Assembly (NCBI RefSeq): GCF_000376445.1
Contig: NZ_AQXI01000001.1
Location: forward strand, 962,962 to 1,026,961
Direction: 5' to 3'
DNA length: 64,000 nucleotides
Source: Haladaptatus paucihalophilus DX253
GTDB taxonomy: Archaea; Halobacteriota; Halobacteria; Halobacteriales; Haladaptataceae
A program made the translations under genes and the position numbers. The stretch's first letter is position 1; the number at the start of each line of letters is the position of its first letter. Of the stretch, positions 44,785 through 53,458 are shown in pieces. The notes under the pieces are model-generated. The model was not told the origin of the DNA. It saw only the letters and a program-made list of their open reading frames with translations, and ran no database searches.

Positions 44785-45435
44785 CTACTGATTGAGCGCG
44801 AGCGTGTTCTTCAGGAGGTTCGCGTGTCCGCGCCGCAGTTTCTCCGAGATGGATTGATGGGTCACGCCGAGCGAATCGGCGAGGTCGGTGGCCGACGCGC
44901 TTCGCGGAATGGAATAGTACCCCGTCTCGTACGCGAGCATGAGCGTCTGCTGTTGACTCTGCGTGAGTCCGTACCGTCCCGTTCTCCCCTTCGAAAACTC
45001 GTGGATGTTCTGGAGTTCGAGGTCGATACCCCGGCGACGGCAGTACTCGTACGTGCGAGTCACGGCGTCGTGGTTGCTGAACAGCAACCGGAACTTCCAC
45101 GTGTCTTCTTTCCCCGTCGCGGCCAGCACCGTTCCGTTCTCCTCGACGAGTATCTGAATCAGTACGTCGATATCCTTCACCCACTCCAAACGATACAGAC
45201 ATTCCGTGTCGAACTCTCCAACGAGTTGGAAATCGCGTACGCTCTCGTCCGCGGTGAGCGCGGTTTCGATGCCCTGTCTGTTGTCCGTTCCTACCCAGAC
45301 GAAGGGCATGAGGTGGTTGTGATTGTATGCAACCACCTGCTCGATGTCGAACCGAACCGAATCGAGCGCATCGAGCGTGTGACCGAGGGCAAACCGTTCG
45401 GCGGGAAACGCCACTTCGGCTATGGTTCCCGTCAT
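44785..45435 (-). CDS. Bacterio-opsin activator-like HTH-10 regulator (first)
   Basis: A 216-residue transcription regulator of the haloarchaeal HTH-10 family. The N-terminal domain (about 1-150) is beta-rich and has no PAS or GAF motif. The C-terminal HTH is SQQQTLMLAYETGYYSIPRSASATDLADSLGVTHQSISEKLRRG. The family contains Bat-like regulators, but the inducer and the targets are unknown. An AT-rich promoter region lies upstream at 45440-45620. Confidence 0.85.
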   Translation of the reverse strand: MTGTIAEVAFPAERFALGHTLDALDSVRFDIEQVVAYNHNHLMPFVWVGTDNRQGIETALTADESVRDFQLVGEFDTECLYRLEWVKDIDVLIQILVEENGTVLAATGKEDTWKFRLLFSNHDAVTRTYEYCRRRGIDLELQNIHEFSKGRTGRYGLTQSQQQTLMLAYETGYYSIPRSASATDLADSLGVTHQSISEKLRRGHANLLKNTLALNQ

Positions 45436-45629
45436 AGCCCTTTCTCAGGAGTTGTGGTTAATACCCTTATTGGCCGTGCGATTATAGATACTCGAGGTGA
45501 CGAAATAGAAAATCGCGGACGGAAAGTGGGGAAGTCGAAAACACATCGAGTTTCGTATACATCCAAAATTTCCCAGAAAACGTGCGCTCTCGTTTGGAAA
45601 CGTGTAACATTGTACGTTTTTGATGAACG

Positions 45630-45878
45630 TCACTGTCCGACGGTTTGATGGGTGCGAGCGTAGAGAAAAACACCGATTGCGGTGATAAACCAGACAATCG
45701 CACCGACTCGAACCGCGAACGACACGCGCGATGCCCACGTCGGAAGCGAGACGCCGGAGAAGAGTGCGAGGAGTGCGACGAGTGGCGCACCGACGACGAT
45801 GGTGGTGACAAACGTCACCTGCATCACCCATCCGTAGTCGATGCCGTCGGGACTGTGGGTTTCGACTGGTTCAGGCAC
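45630..45878 (-). CDS. Small membrane protein, DUF5822 type
   Basis: An 82-residue protein with two TM helices (about 20-43 and 55-75) and the motif DGIDYGWVMQVTFVTTIVVGAP, as in the haloarchaeal DUF5822 family (from memory). A GTG start (VPEPVETHSPDG) is preferred; an ATG 63 nt upstream would add a Lys/Arg-rich stretch overlapping the promoter of panB. Function is unknown. Confidence 0.7.
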   Translation of the reverse strand: MPEPVETHSPDGIDYGWVMQVTFVTTIVVGAPLVALLALFSGVSLPTWASRVSFAVRVGAIVWFITAIGVFLYARTHQTVGQ

Positions 45879-45982
45879 GGGTGAACGCGGGAACCGCGTC
45901 GGCTTAAGAGTTGTCAGGTCGGATTTCGGCGAACGCATCACCGACCGGGCACGTTAAGCCGTCGGGCCGTAGAGTTCGATGT

Positions 45983-46792
45983 ATGCCAACGGTGAGGGAC
46001 ATCCGCGCCAAGGCGGGAAAAGAGCCGATCACGATGCTGACGGCCTACGATGCGCCGACCGCGGCCATCGTGGACGACGCCGGTGTCGATATGATACTCG
46101 TGGGCGACAGCATGGGAAACGCAGTCCTCGGGTACGATTCGACGCTGCCGGTGACGGTAGACGAAGTTGCCAGTCGAACCGGCGCGGTCGTCCGGGGGAC
46201 GGAGGATGCCCTCGTCGTCGCCGACCTGCCGTTCCTTAGCTTCGGCTACGACGAGAAGAGCGCCGTCGAAAACGCGGGTCGGATGCTGAAAGAGGAGGGC
46301 GCGAACGCCGTCAAAATCGAGAGCGGGCCACACACCGTCGAGCTCACGGAGACGCTCTCGAACCTCGGCGTCCCGGTGATGGCCCATCTCGGGCTGACAC
46401 CTCAAAGCGTCAATCAGGTGGGCCACGTTCGACAGGGAACGACGCGGGAAGACGCGGACGAAATCCTCACCCTCGCCAAGGAACACGAGGAGGCGGGGGC
46501 GTTTTCGCTCGTCCTCGAACACGTCCCGGCGAACCTCGCCGAAACGATTACGACAGAACTCGACATCCCGACCATCGGTATCGGGGCGGGACCGCACACC
46601 GACGGGCAGGTCCTCGTCATCAACGATGCCGTTGGCTTGGGCGACTGGAGTCCTCCCTTTTCGAAGCAGTTCGGTGACGTGAAAGGCGAGATGAAACGCG
46701 CGGTGTCGGCCTTCCGGGAGGAGGTCGAGTCGGGCGAGTTTCCCGCCGAGGAACACAGTCACGTCGAGGACGAGTTGGACGGCGTGTACTGA
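45983..46792 (+). CDS. panB: 3-methyl-2-oxobutanoate hydroxymethyltransferase (ketopantoate synthesis)
   Basis: The 269-residue enzyme makes ketopantoate from 2-oxoisovalerate and a methylene folate, the first step toward pantothenate and CoA. Family features are ITMLTAYDAPTAAIVDDAGVDMILVGDSMGNAVLGYDSTLPVT, the metal-binding GDSMG aspartate, the KIE segment NAVKIESG, and IPTIGIGAGPHTDGQVLVINDAVGL. The ATG at 45983 gives MPTVRDIRAKAGKEP, the usual N-terminus; an upstream ATG adds 24 residues. It stands alone rather than in a pan operon. Confidence 0.95.
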   Translation: MPTVRDIRAKAGKEPITMLTAYDAPTAAIVDDAGVDMILVGDSMGNAVLGYDSTLPVTVDEVASRTGAVVRGTEDALVVADLPFLSFGYDEKSAVENAGRMLKEEGANAVKIESGPHTVELTETLSNLGVPVMAHLGLTPQSVNQVGHVRQGTTREDADEILTLAKEHEEAGAFSLVLEHVPANLAETITTELDIPTIGIGAGPHTDGQVLVINDAVGLGDWSPPFSKQFGDVKGEMKRAVSAFREEVESGEFPAEEHSHVEDELDGVY

Positions 46793-46806
46793 CGCCGTTG
46801 TCGATT

Positions 46807-47583
46807 TTATCGAACGTCCTCTAGGAATTCCACGAGCGTTTCGTTGAACGCGTCCGGCGTTTCGAGCATGGCGAGATGCGCCGCGTCCTCGATTTCCGCG
46901 TAGCGGCCGTCCCGTACGTTGTCGGCCAAGAACTCGTGATACCACGGCGGCGTGAGCATATCGTGTTCGCCGACGACGGCGAGCGTGGGTGCGGTGATGT
47001 CGCCCAATCGGTCGCGGACATCGAAGGTGTGACACGAGTGGAAATCGCGGCTCGTGACCCGCTGTCCGACCTCGTACATCGACTCCTTCGACAGTTCGAC
47101 GTACCGGTCGTCCGGGTCGTAAAAGAGTCGGTCGTCGTCGTGGAGGAACTCGACGGCGCGGTCGAAATCGTCGTCCAACCACGTGAGCAGGTCGTCCAAC
47201 ACCGACAGCCGTGCGCCCGTTCCGGCGAGGACGAGCGCATCGGCGTCGAATCCCCGTTCGAGAACGAGGTGCATGACGACCGCCCCGCCGAGCGAATTGC
47301 CGACGAGGGTTCGCGCACCCGTCTCCTCCGCGACCGCCAGCACGTCGTCGGCGTACGCGGAGAAGGTGCTCCAGCCGGGGTCGGCGTCCACGTCGTCCGA
47401 TTCCCCGTGACCGCTCAAATCGACCGCGACGACAGGAAACTCGGACGCGAGGCGAGCGAGTTGCGCCTTCCAGATTTCGTGGCTACCGCCGCTGCCGTGA
47501 ACGAACAAGACGGGGGACCCCTCCCCACCGCGGTCCGCGACGCGATACACCGTCCTCCGGTCGTGATGTGTGACCGACTCCAT
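46807..47583 (-). CDS. Alpha/beta hydrolase
   Basis: A 258-residue hydrolase with full catalytic set: nucleophile Ser in LVGNSLGGAVV, acid Asp in VVGEHDMLTPP, and His in IEDAAHLAMLE; the oxyanion segment is LFVHGSGGSHEIWKAQL. The lid lies around 125-175. It resembles carboxylesterases, haloperoxidase-like and dienelactone-type hydrolases, and its substrate is not defined. It is convergent with panB, 14 bp apart. Confidence 0.88.
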   Translation of the reverse strand: MESVTHHDRRTVYRVADRGGEGSPVLFVHGSGGSHEIWKAQLARLASEFPVVAVDLSGHGESDDVDADPGWSTFSAYADDVLAVAEETGARTLVGNSLGGAVVMHLVLERGFDADALVLAGTGARLSVLDDLLTWLDDDFDRAVEFLHDDDRLFYDPDDRYVELSKESMYEVGQRVTSRDFHSCHTFDVRDRLGDITAPTLAVVGEHDMLTPPWYHEFLADNVRDGRYAEIEDAAHLAMLETPDAFNETLVEFLEDVR

Positions 47584-47730
47584 ATCATCTCGTTCTCACG
47601 CACGAAGCATAAAGTTCGACCTCGTACTGTCGGCTACGATTCGCATCAAATTAGGGTGAGCAGTGTGAACCGCATTTCAAGGGTAAATCATAGAATCGCC
47701 ATACAGCACCGCCCCAATATACGAAACATT

Positions 47731-47760
47731 TTTATAGAAGCGCAACTAACCCAAGGTTAG
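47731..47760 (+). promoter_or_regulatory. TATA box and inverted repeat before the alpha-crystallin-like/cdc48 genes
   Basis: TTTTTATAG near 47729-47737 is the TATA-like box. The inverted repeat CTAACC-CAA-GGTTAG (47746-47760) lies between it and the ATG at 47767, across the likely transcription start. This is the right place for an operator or a short 5' hairpin. I do not recognise the sequence as a known regulator site. Confidence 0.5.
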
Positions 47761-47766
47761 CTAAAG

Positions 47767-48009
47767 ATGACGCTCGAACGAATATCACAGCAAGAAGACA
47801 GTATTGCACGCCGCTACGAGTACGGCGACGAAGAGCTCATCGTCGCGGATTTCGGCACGGCAGAGGTGTCGGTCGACGTGCTGGATGACGCCGCAATCGT
47901 CGTCGTGGAGCGCGACGGCGAGAGTTTCCAAAGCGAAATCGAGCTACCGGACGGTGACGCGCAAGCGTTTATCAACAATGGTGTCCTCACTATCGAGGTG
48001 GGACAATGA
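47767..48009 (+). CDS. Small alpha-crystallin/CS-like protein (DUF7127 type) coupled to Cdc48
   Basis: An 80-residue beta-rich protein of the haloarchaeal family I recall as DUF7127. The C-terminal pattern A67-x-x-x-N71-G-V-L-T-I-E-V matches the end of the Hsp20/alpha-crystallin and CS fold, although the protein is shorter than a full alpha-crystallin domain. Its stop overlaps the cdc48 start by four bases (ATGA at 48006-48009), so the two are translationally coupled. Its acidic N-terminus and the coupling suggest a cofactor that delivers or holds substrates for the ATPase. This is inference from position and fold pattern. Confidence 0.8.
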   Translation: MTLERISQQEDSIARRYEYGDEELIVADFGTAEVSVDVLDDAAIVVVERDGESFQSEIELPDGDAQAFINNGVLTIEVGQ

Positions 48010-50267
48010 AACTTACAGTCAAACCGCTCAAGCAGAAGGACGCGGGTCGCGGACTCGCGGCGGTTGATCGACGCTCCATGGAGGAGTTGGGTGTCGAAAA
48101 CGGCGACTATATTGTCATCGAGGGGCATGGGCAGGGTCGTGCTGTCGCGCGGGTTTGGCCCGGCTACCCCGAGGACGAGGGTCGCGGTATCATCCGTATC
48201 GACGGGAAGCTCCGGCAGGAGGCCGGGGTCGGCATCGACGACAAAGTGGGCATCGAGAAAGCCGACGTGAACCCGGCGAACCGGGTCACGATAGCGCTCC
48301 CGCAGAACCTCCAGATTCGCGGGAACATCGCCCCGCACATCCGCGATAAGCTGAGCGGGCAAGCCATCACCCAAGGGCAGGCGATTCCGTTCGGCTTCGG
48401 CCTGATGGGAATGGGCTCCGGCCAGTCGATTCCGCTCAAGGTCGCCGAAACCGACCCGGACGGAACCGTCGTCGTCACCGACGCCACCGAGATTCAGATC
48501 AGCGAACGCCCGGCCGAGGAGATTACGGCCGGTGGCGGTGCGGGCGGTCAAGCCCGACCGGACGTGACCTACGAGGACATCGGCGGTCTGGAGCGCGAAC
48601 TCGAACAGGTTCGTGAGATGATAGAGCTCCCGATGCGCCACCCGGAGCTGTTCAGCCGCCTCGGCATCGACCCGCCGAAGGGCGTCCTGCTCCACGGCCC
48701 GCCGGGAACCGGGAAGACCCTGATGGCGAAGGCCGTCGCCAACGAGATCGACGCCTACTTCCAGACCATCTCCGGCCCGGAGATTATGTCGAAGTACTAC
48801 GGCGAGTCGGAAGAGCAACTGCGGGAGGTGTTCGAGGAGGCCGAACAGAACTCCCCGGCCATCATCTTCATCGACGAACTCGACTCCATCGCACCCAAGC
48901 GCGAGGAAGCGGGCGGGGACGTGGAACGCCGCGTCGTCGCGCAACTGCTCTCGCTGATGGACGGTCTCGAAGAGCGCGGTGAGGTGACGGTCATCGCCGC
49001 GACGAACCGCGTCGATGCAGTGGACCCCGCGCTTCGTCGCGGTGGTCGCTTCGACCGCGAAATAGAGATCGGCGTGCCGGACCGCGAGGGGCGCCTCGAA
49101 ATCCTGCAGGTTCACACCCGCGGGATGCCGCTCGCCGACGGCGTGGACTTGGAGGCGTACGCCGACAACACCCACGGCTTCGTCGGTGCCGACCTCGAAT
49201 CGCTGGCCCGCGAATCCGCGATGAACGCGCTTCGGCGCGTCCGCCCCGAACTCGACCTCGATTCGGAAGAGATTCCGGCGGACGTACTGGAGTCGCTGAA
49301 GGTCACCGAAGCGGACTTCAAGGAGGCGCTGAAGGGTATCGAACCCTCCGCGCTCCGCGAGGTGTTCGTCGAAGTCCCCGACGTGACGTGGCAGGACGTC
49401 GGTGGCTTGGAGAACACCAAGGAACGCCTCCGCGAGACCATCCAGTGGCCGCTCGACTACCCCGAGGTGTTCCAAGCGCTCGACATGCAGGCCGCGAAAG
49501 GCGTCCTGATGTACGGGCCGCCGGGAACCGGGAAGACCCTGATGGCGAAGGCCGTCGCCAACGAGAGCGATAGCAACTTCATCTCGATCAAGGGCCCCGA
49601 ACTGCTGTCGAAGTGGGTCGGTGAGTCCGAGAAAGGCGTCCGCGAAGTGTTCAGCAAGGCCCGCGAGAACGCCCCGACCGTGGTGTTCTTCGACGAGATC
49701 GACTCCATCGCCACGGAACGCGGCCGCGACGGCGGCGGTGGCACGCAGGTCAGCGAGCGCGTCGTCTCGCAACTGCTGACCGAACTCGACGGCCTCGAAG
49801 AACTCGAAGACGTCGTGGTTATCGCCACCTCGAACCGCCCCGACCTCATCGACTCGGCGCTCTTGCGTCCGGGACGGTTGGACCGCCACGTCCACGTGCC
49901 CGTGCCGGACGAGGAGGCGCGCCACGCCATCTTCGAGGTCCACACCCGCCACAAGCCGCTGGCCGACGACGTTGACCTCGAAGAACTCGCGGAGCAAACC
50001 GACGGCTACGTCGGTGCCGACATCGAAGCCGTCTGCCGCGAGGCCGCGATGGCCGCCAGCCGCGAGTTCATCGAGAGCGTCTCGCCGGACGATATCGGCG
50101 AGAGCGTCGGCAACGTCCGCATCACCGCGGAGCACTTCGAGGACGCGCTCGGCGAGGTGACGCCCAGCGTCACCGAGGAGACCCGCGAACGCTACGCGGA
50201 AATCGAAGAGCGGTTCGACACCGCGGAACCCGAGACGAAAGAGCAGTTGGGTCGAACGTTCCAATAG
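48006..50267 (+). CDS. cdc48: Cdc48/VAT AAA+ ATPase
   Basis: A 753-residue ATP-driven unfoldase. The N-domain (about 3-85 and 100-165) is the double-psi barrel plus CDC48_2 fold. The two AAA modules carry Walker A GPPGTGKT at 231-238 and 504-511, Walker [10 protein letters not shown] and VVFFDEIDS, and R-finger regions near [13 protein letters not shown] and [13 protein letters not shown]. The second module starts at TWQDVGGLE. It acts on ubiquitin-like or misfolded substrates and feeds the proteasome in archaea. The last base of its stop codon is the first base of P1 of a structured repeat. Confidence 0.95.
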   Translation: MKLTVKPLKQKDAGRGLAAVDRRSMEELGVENGDYIVIEGHGQGRAVARVWPGYPEDEGRGIIRIDGKLRQEAGVGIDDKVGIEKADVNPANRVTIALPQNLQIRGNIAPHIRDKLSGQAITQGQAIPFGFGLMGMGSGQSIPLKVAETDPDGTVVVTDATEIQISERPAEEITAGGGAGGQARPDVTYEDIGGLERELEQVREMIELPMRHPELFSRLGIDPPKGVLLHGPPGTGKTLMAKAVANEIDAYFQTISGPEIMSKYYGESEEQLREVFEEAEQNSPAIIFIDELDSIAPKREEAGGDVERRVVAQLLSLMDGLEERGEVTVIAATNRVDAVDPALRRGGRFDREIEIGVPDREGRLEILQVHTRGMPLADGVDLEAYADNTHGFVGADLESLARESAMNALRRVRPELDLDSEEIPADVLESLKVTEADFKEALKGIEPSALREVFVEVPDVTWQDVGGLENTKERLRETIQWPLDYPEVFQALDMQAAKGVLMYGPPGTGKTLMAKAVANESDSNFISIKGPELLSKWVGESEKGVREVFSKARENAPTVVFFDEIDSIATERGRDGGGGTQVSERVVSQLLTELDGLEELEDVVVIATSNRPDLIDSALLRPGRLDRHVHVPVPDEEARHAIFEVHTRHKPLADDVDLEELAEQTDGYVGADIEAVCREAAMAASREFIESVSPDDIGESVGNVRITAEHFEDALGEVTPSVTEETRERYAEIEERFDTAEPETKEQLGRTFQ

Positions 50268-50455
50268 AACGTTTTACGACGGTCGGACATCAGCGGTCGC
50301 GCGCTACTGCACGCGACCGCTGACAGCCTCCCTGTAAAACGTTCATCAAAAGCGCTCCTCCTTCATTTTGACGAACGACTCGCTCTGCGAGTCGTTCGTC
50401 TCCATTCAGTCGTCGGCCCGGAAAATCTCCGATTTTCCGGAGATGACACTAGTGA
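50267..50455 (+). repeat. Structured repeat, copy B (plus strand)
   Basis: It is highly similar to copy A. P1 is GAACGTTTTAC (50267-50277, its G is the last base of the cdc48 TAG) with GTAAAACGTTC (50334-50344). P2 is TCAGCGGTCGCG (50290-50301) with CGCGACCGCTGA (50312-50323), a stem unrelated in sequence to copy A. P3 is a perfect 14-bp hairpin with loop TCT (50370-50400). P5 is CCGGAAAATC-TCC-GATTTTCCGG (50418-50440). GGTTGTGTCGATTGC follows at 50461-50475. Nothing further is seen up to the next gene at 50565. Confidence 0.75.
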
Positions 50456-50564
50456 CTTGCGGTTGTGTCGATTGCCTATCGCGGTGCTGTCGGCATTTCG
50501 TGCGAATTGTCGCATCGTTCAGTTCGGAATCGACGGACTGCTGGTACAGGGATAGCGAAACGCG

Positions 50565-51572
50565 CTACTCTCCATCGGGAACCAACACGACCTTCCCGGT
50601 TACCTTGCCGGAGTCCAGTTTTTCGAGCGCTTCGCTCGCCCGGGAGAGCGGAAACTGCTCGTCGATGGTGGCGTCGAGTTCACCTCGAGCGAGAAGGTCG
50701 AACAGTTTCGTCACGTCCTCCCGGAAGTACTTCGGCCAGCGGTCGACGTAGTAGAACGTCGCGTCGCGGCCGTTCGGGAGGAGCTTCCAGAACAGCAATC
50801 GGGCCACGATCGGGACGAACGGACGAAGCCGATGTCCCTTCGCGTCGAGCGTTCCGGCCACGCCGTAGGAAACCAGCGTTCCGCCCGACCCGAGCATCCG
50901 CCACGAGTCCGTCAATCCCGGGCCACCGACGTGGTCGAAGACGGCGTCCACCCCGTCCAGCGCGAGTTCCCGGACGCGAGCGGGAACGTCGTCGTTTCGA
51001 TACTCCAGCGGAATCGCGCCCAACTCCCGCACCGCATCCTGCTTCTCCGCCGAGGCGGTGCCGATGACGCGAACGTCCGCGAGTCGAGCGAGACGGGTAA
51101 GTAGCGTCCCGACGCCGCCGGACGCACCGTGAACGAACACGGTCTCCCCCGCTTTCACCTCGGCGACCCGGTGCAACATCTGCCACGCCGTCACGCCGTT
51201 GGTTACGACTGCGACGGCCGCGGTCGGGTCCAGTTCGTCGGGGACCGGAGCCAGTTTCCCGGCCGGGAGCACGACGTGATCGGACCACGCGCCGGTTTCG
51301 GTGAGCGCCGCGACCCGCTGTCCGGGCTCGATGACAGTGACGTCCGCGCCGACTTCGGTCACCCTCCCGACGAGGTCGTAGCCGGGGACGAACGGGAATT
51401 TCGGCTGGTTGAAGTACCGTCCGCGGAGCATCTGCACTTCGGCGAACGAAACCCCCGCAGCTTCGACGCGGACGACTGCTTCGTCGTCGCTCGGCGACGA
51501 GAGGGGCCGTCGTCGCTGGGTGAGCACGTCGGGAGTGCCCATCCGCGGCATCACGATTTCGGTGACGGCCAT
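50565..51572 (-). CDS. Medium-chain dehydrogenase/reductase (quinone oxidoreductase-like)
   Basis: A 335-residue NADPH-dependent reductase of the zinc-free MDR type. Nucleotide binding is seen in TVFVHGASGGVGTLLTRLARL. Its N-terminal GroES-like part reads MAVTEIVMPRMGTPDVL. An earlier ATG at 51638 adds 22 Lys/Thr-rich residues; the internal start is preferred and is preceded by the purine-rich GAAGGA. It could reduce a quinone or an activated alkene. It is next to, and divergent from, the second HTH-10 regulator. Confidence 0.87.
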   Translation of the reverse strand: MAVTEIVMPRMGTPDVLTQRRRPLSSPSDDEAVVRVEAAGVSFAEVQMLRGRYFNQPKFPFVPGYDLVGRVTEVGADVTVIEPGQRVAALTETGAWSDHVVLPAGKLAPVPDELDPTAAVAVVTNGVTAWQMLHRVAEVKAGETVFVHGASGGVGTLLTRLARLADVRVIGTASAEKQDAVRELGAIPLEYRNDDVPARVRELALDGVDAVFDHVGGPGLTDSWRMLGSGGTLVSYGVAGTLDAKGHRLRPFVPIVARLLFWKLLPNGRDATFYYVDRWPKYFREDVTKLFDLLARGELDATIDEQFPLSRASEALEKLDSGKVTGKVVLVPDGE

Positions 51573-51736
51573 GTTTCCTTCGCCGGTTCGCTCGGCGGTC
51601 GGTCCGGTTTTCGTTTTCTTCCGCGTTTCCGTCGTCATACGGTACTCACTACCGCCCCGACGCGATTCAACTCGCGTCTCAACATGTTAACACCGGTATG
51701 AATCGGTTGATTAGCGTCGGTGACCGAACGATAGTC

Positions 51737-52372
51737 ATGGCTAGCGTTCGTCTGAAGATAGTTCCACCCCCGGAGGAGTGGTTCGTCAAGCTCTCCACGG
51801 AACGCCCCGACGACGAGTTCACGCTCCTGACGGTGACGAACGCGCGCGACGGCCTGTTCGGCGTGTTCGAAGTCGAAACCGACGACGTCGAGACCGTCAC
51901 CGCGACGCTCGACGACATCGACGAAATTCGGTCCTACGACCTCTCACACGCCGAGAATCGAACCGCCGTGATCCAGTACACCGCCACCGAGTCCATCGTG
52001 CACGCCGCCACCGTCGATGCGGGTGTCGTCCCCGTCTGCCCCGTTACCGTCACGGACGGGGAGATGGTCGCCTCGGCGACCGTTTCACACGAACACCTCT
52101 CCCGCCTCGGGGACCGACTCCGGGAAATCGGTGCGACGTTCGAAGTGCTTTCGCTCTCCCAAACCGCCGACGGCCGCGGGAACCTTCTCACCGACGCCCA
52201 GCGCGAGTTCGTGGCCGAAGCCGTCGAGCGGGGATACTACGATACGCCGCGTCGATGTACGCTGACCGAACTGGCGGCGGAACTCGATATCACGACCGGC
52301 GCAGCCAGCGGCATGGCACACCGCGCGGAGGAGCGGATACTCAAGGCGTTCGTGAACGAAACGCCGCTGTAA
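51737..52372 (+). CDS. Bacterio-opsin activator-like HTH-10 regulator (second)
   Basis: A 211-residue regulator. The N-terminal 150 residues are a beta-rich sensory domain (EFTLLTVTNARDGLFGVFEVE), and the C-terminus is the HTH-10 (LLTDAQREFVAEAVERGYYDTPRRCTLTELAAELDITTGAASGMAHRAE). It is of the same class as the protein at 44785 but only distantly similar. An ATG at 51698 would add 13 residues. It is divergent from an MDR reductase gene, which may be its target. Confidence 0.85.
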   Translation: MASVRLKIVPPPEEWFVKLSTERPDDEFTLLTVTNARDGLFGVFEVETDDVETVTATLDDIDEIRSYDLSHAENRTAVIQYTATESIVHAATVDAGVVPVCPVTVTDGEMVASATVSHEHLSRLGDRLREIGATFEVLSLSQTADGRGNLLTDAQREFVAEAVERGYYDTPRRCTLTELAAELDITTGAASGMAHRAEERILKAFVNETPL

Positions 52373-52381
52373 CGTCCCGAG

Positions 52382-53398
52382 TCACGCACCCGGAACGACG
52401 TGCGTCACGCCGACCGTCTCCAACAGCATCCACACGAGAAACAGGCAGTACACGGCGAGCAACCCCCACGATTCGTTTTTCGAGAGCGAGAGTTCGGTGC
52501 GAAGGAAGGCGAATACGATGACGGTAGCGAGCGTGAGAAAACCCATCAGCGGGACGGCGACGGAGAAATCTATCTCGGCCGTCCCGGCCACCATCACGCC
52601 CGCTGGAACCGCGATGAGCAGGTCGAAGACGTTACTCCCGAGGACGTTCGCAATGCTGGTCACGCCCTCGTTGTCCGTCGCGGCGCGGACGCTCACGAGC
52701 GTATCGGGAAGGCTGGTTCCCGCGGCGACCACCGTCAGCCCCCAGATGAAGTCCGGCGTTCCGAACAGGTCGCCGAACCCGAGCGCGGCCGTAACCAGCC
52801 CCTCCACTGCAACCGCGATGAGGGCGAGGCTGGCGAGGAGCATTACGACCTCGCGGAGGGGCGAGATGCCGTTCGGCGGGGCCGCCGCGTCGTAGTCCTG
52901 CGTATCCTGATACTGGGTAAAGAGGTAGACGCCGTAGAACGCGATGGGGATGAGCGCGAGTTGCCACGTCACCGTTCCGTGAAGGCGCGTGTTCGCCACC
53001 GGGTGGTAAATAACCGCCAGCGCGAAGGTGATGAGGAGCACCGCGACGGCGACCATGTAGAACTGCGCTTCCTTGTAGACTATCGACCGGTCCGCCTCGA
53101 CGCCATCGGCGAAGATACCCGAGAGCGCCGGGATGACGAGCAGGTTGAAGATGGCCGACCCGACGATGGCGCTCACGCCCAAATCGAACGCGCCGTGTAC
53201 GTACGTCGAGACGACCGTACTCGACAGTTCGGGAAAACTCGACCCGACGGCGACGACGATGGCCCCCTGAACGACGGGCGGCAGGCCGAAGTACAGCGAC
53301 AGCCGTTTGCTCGACCGTTCGAGCATGTCGCTGCCCTTCCAGACGACCGCCGTCCCGACCAGCGCGAAGAGGACGTACCACCAGAATCCGGAGACCAT
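52382..53398 (-). CDS. Sodium/calcium exchanger family antiporter
   Basis: A 338-residue CaCA-family membrane protein, with ten predicted helices. The two alpha-repeat signatures are present: VVAVGSSFPELSSTVVS in the first half and VVAAGTSLPDTLVSV in the second, each with the acidic residue that binds the cation. It should export Ca2+ or another cation for Na+ or H+. Its stop lies 9 nt from the convergent HTH-10 gene. Confidence 0.93.
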   Translation of the reverse strand: MVSGFWWYVLFALVGTAVVWKGSDMLERSSKRLSLYFGLPPVVQGAIVVAVGSSFPELSSTVVSTYVHGAFDLGVSAIVGSAIFNLLVIPALSGIFADGVEADRSIVYKEAQFYMVAVAVLLITFALAVIYHPVANTRLHGTVTWQLALIPIAFYGVYLFTQYQDTQDYDAAAPPNGISPLREVVMLLASLALIAVAVEGLVTAALGFGDLFGTPDFIWGLTVVAAGTSLPDTLVSVRAATDNEGVTSIANVLGSNVFDLLIAVPAGVMVAGTAEIDFSVAVPLMGFLTLATVIVFAFLRTELSLSKNESWGLLAVYCLFLVWMLLETVGVTHVVPGA

Positions 53399-53458
53399 GC
53401 GCGCTCGTTCGAATCGAGATGTCTTAAAACGAATCAGTCGCCGCTCGAACGAAGCGAA

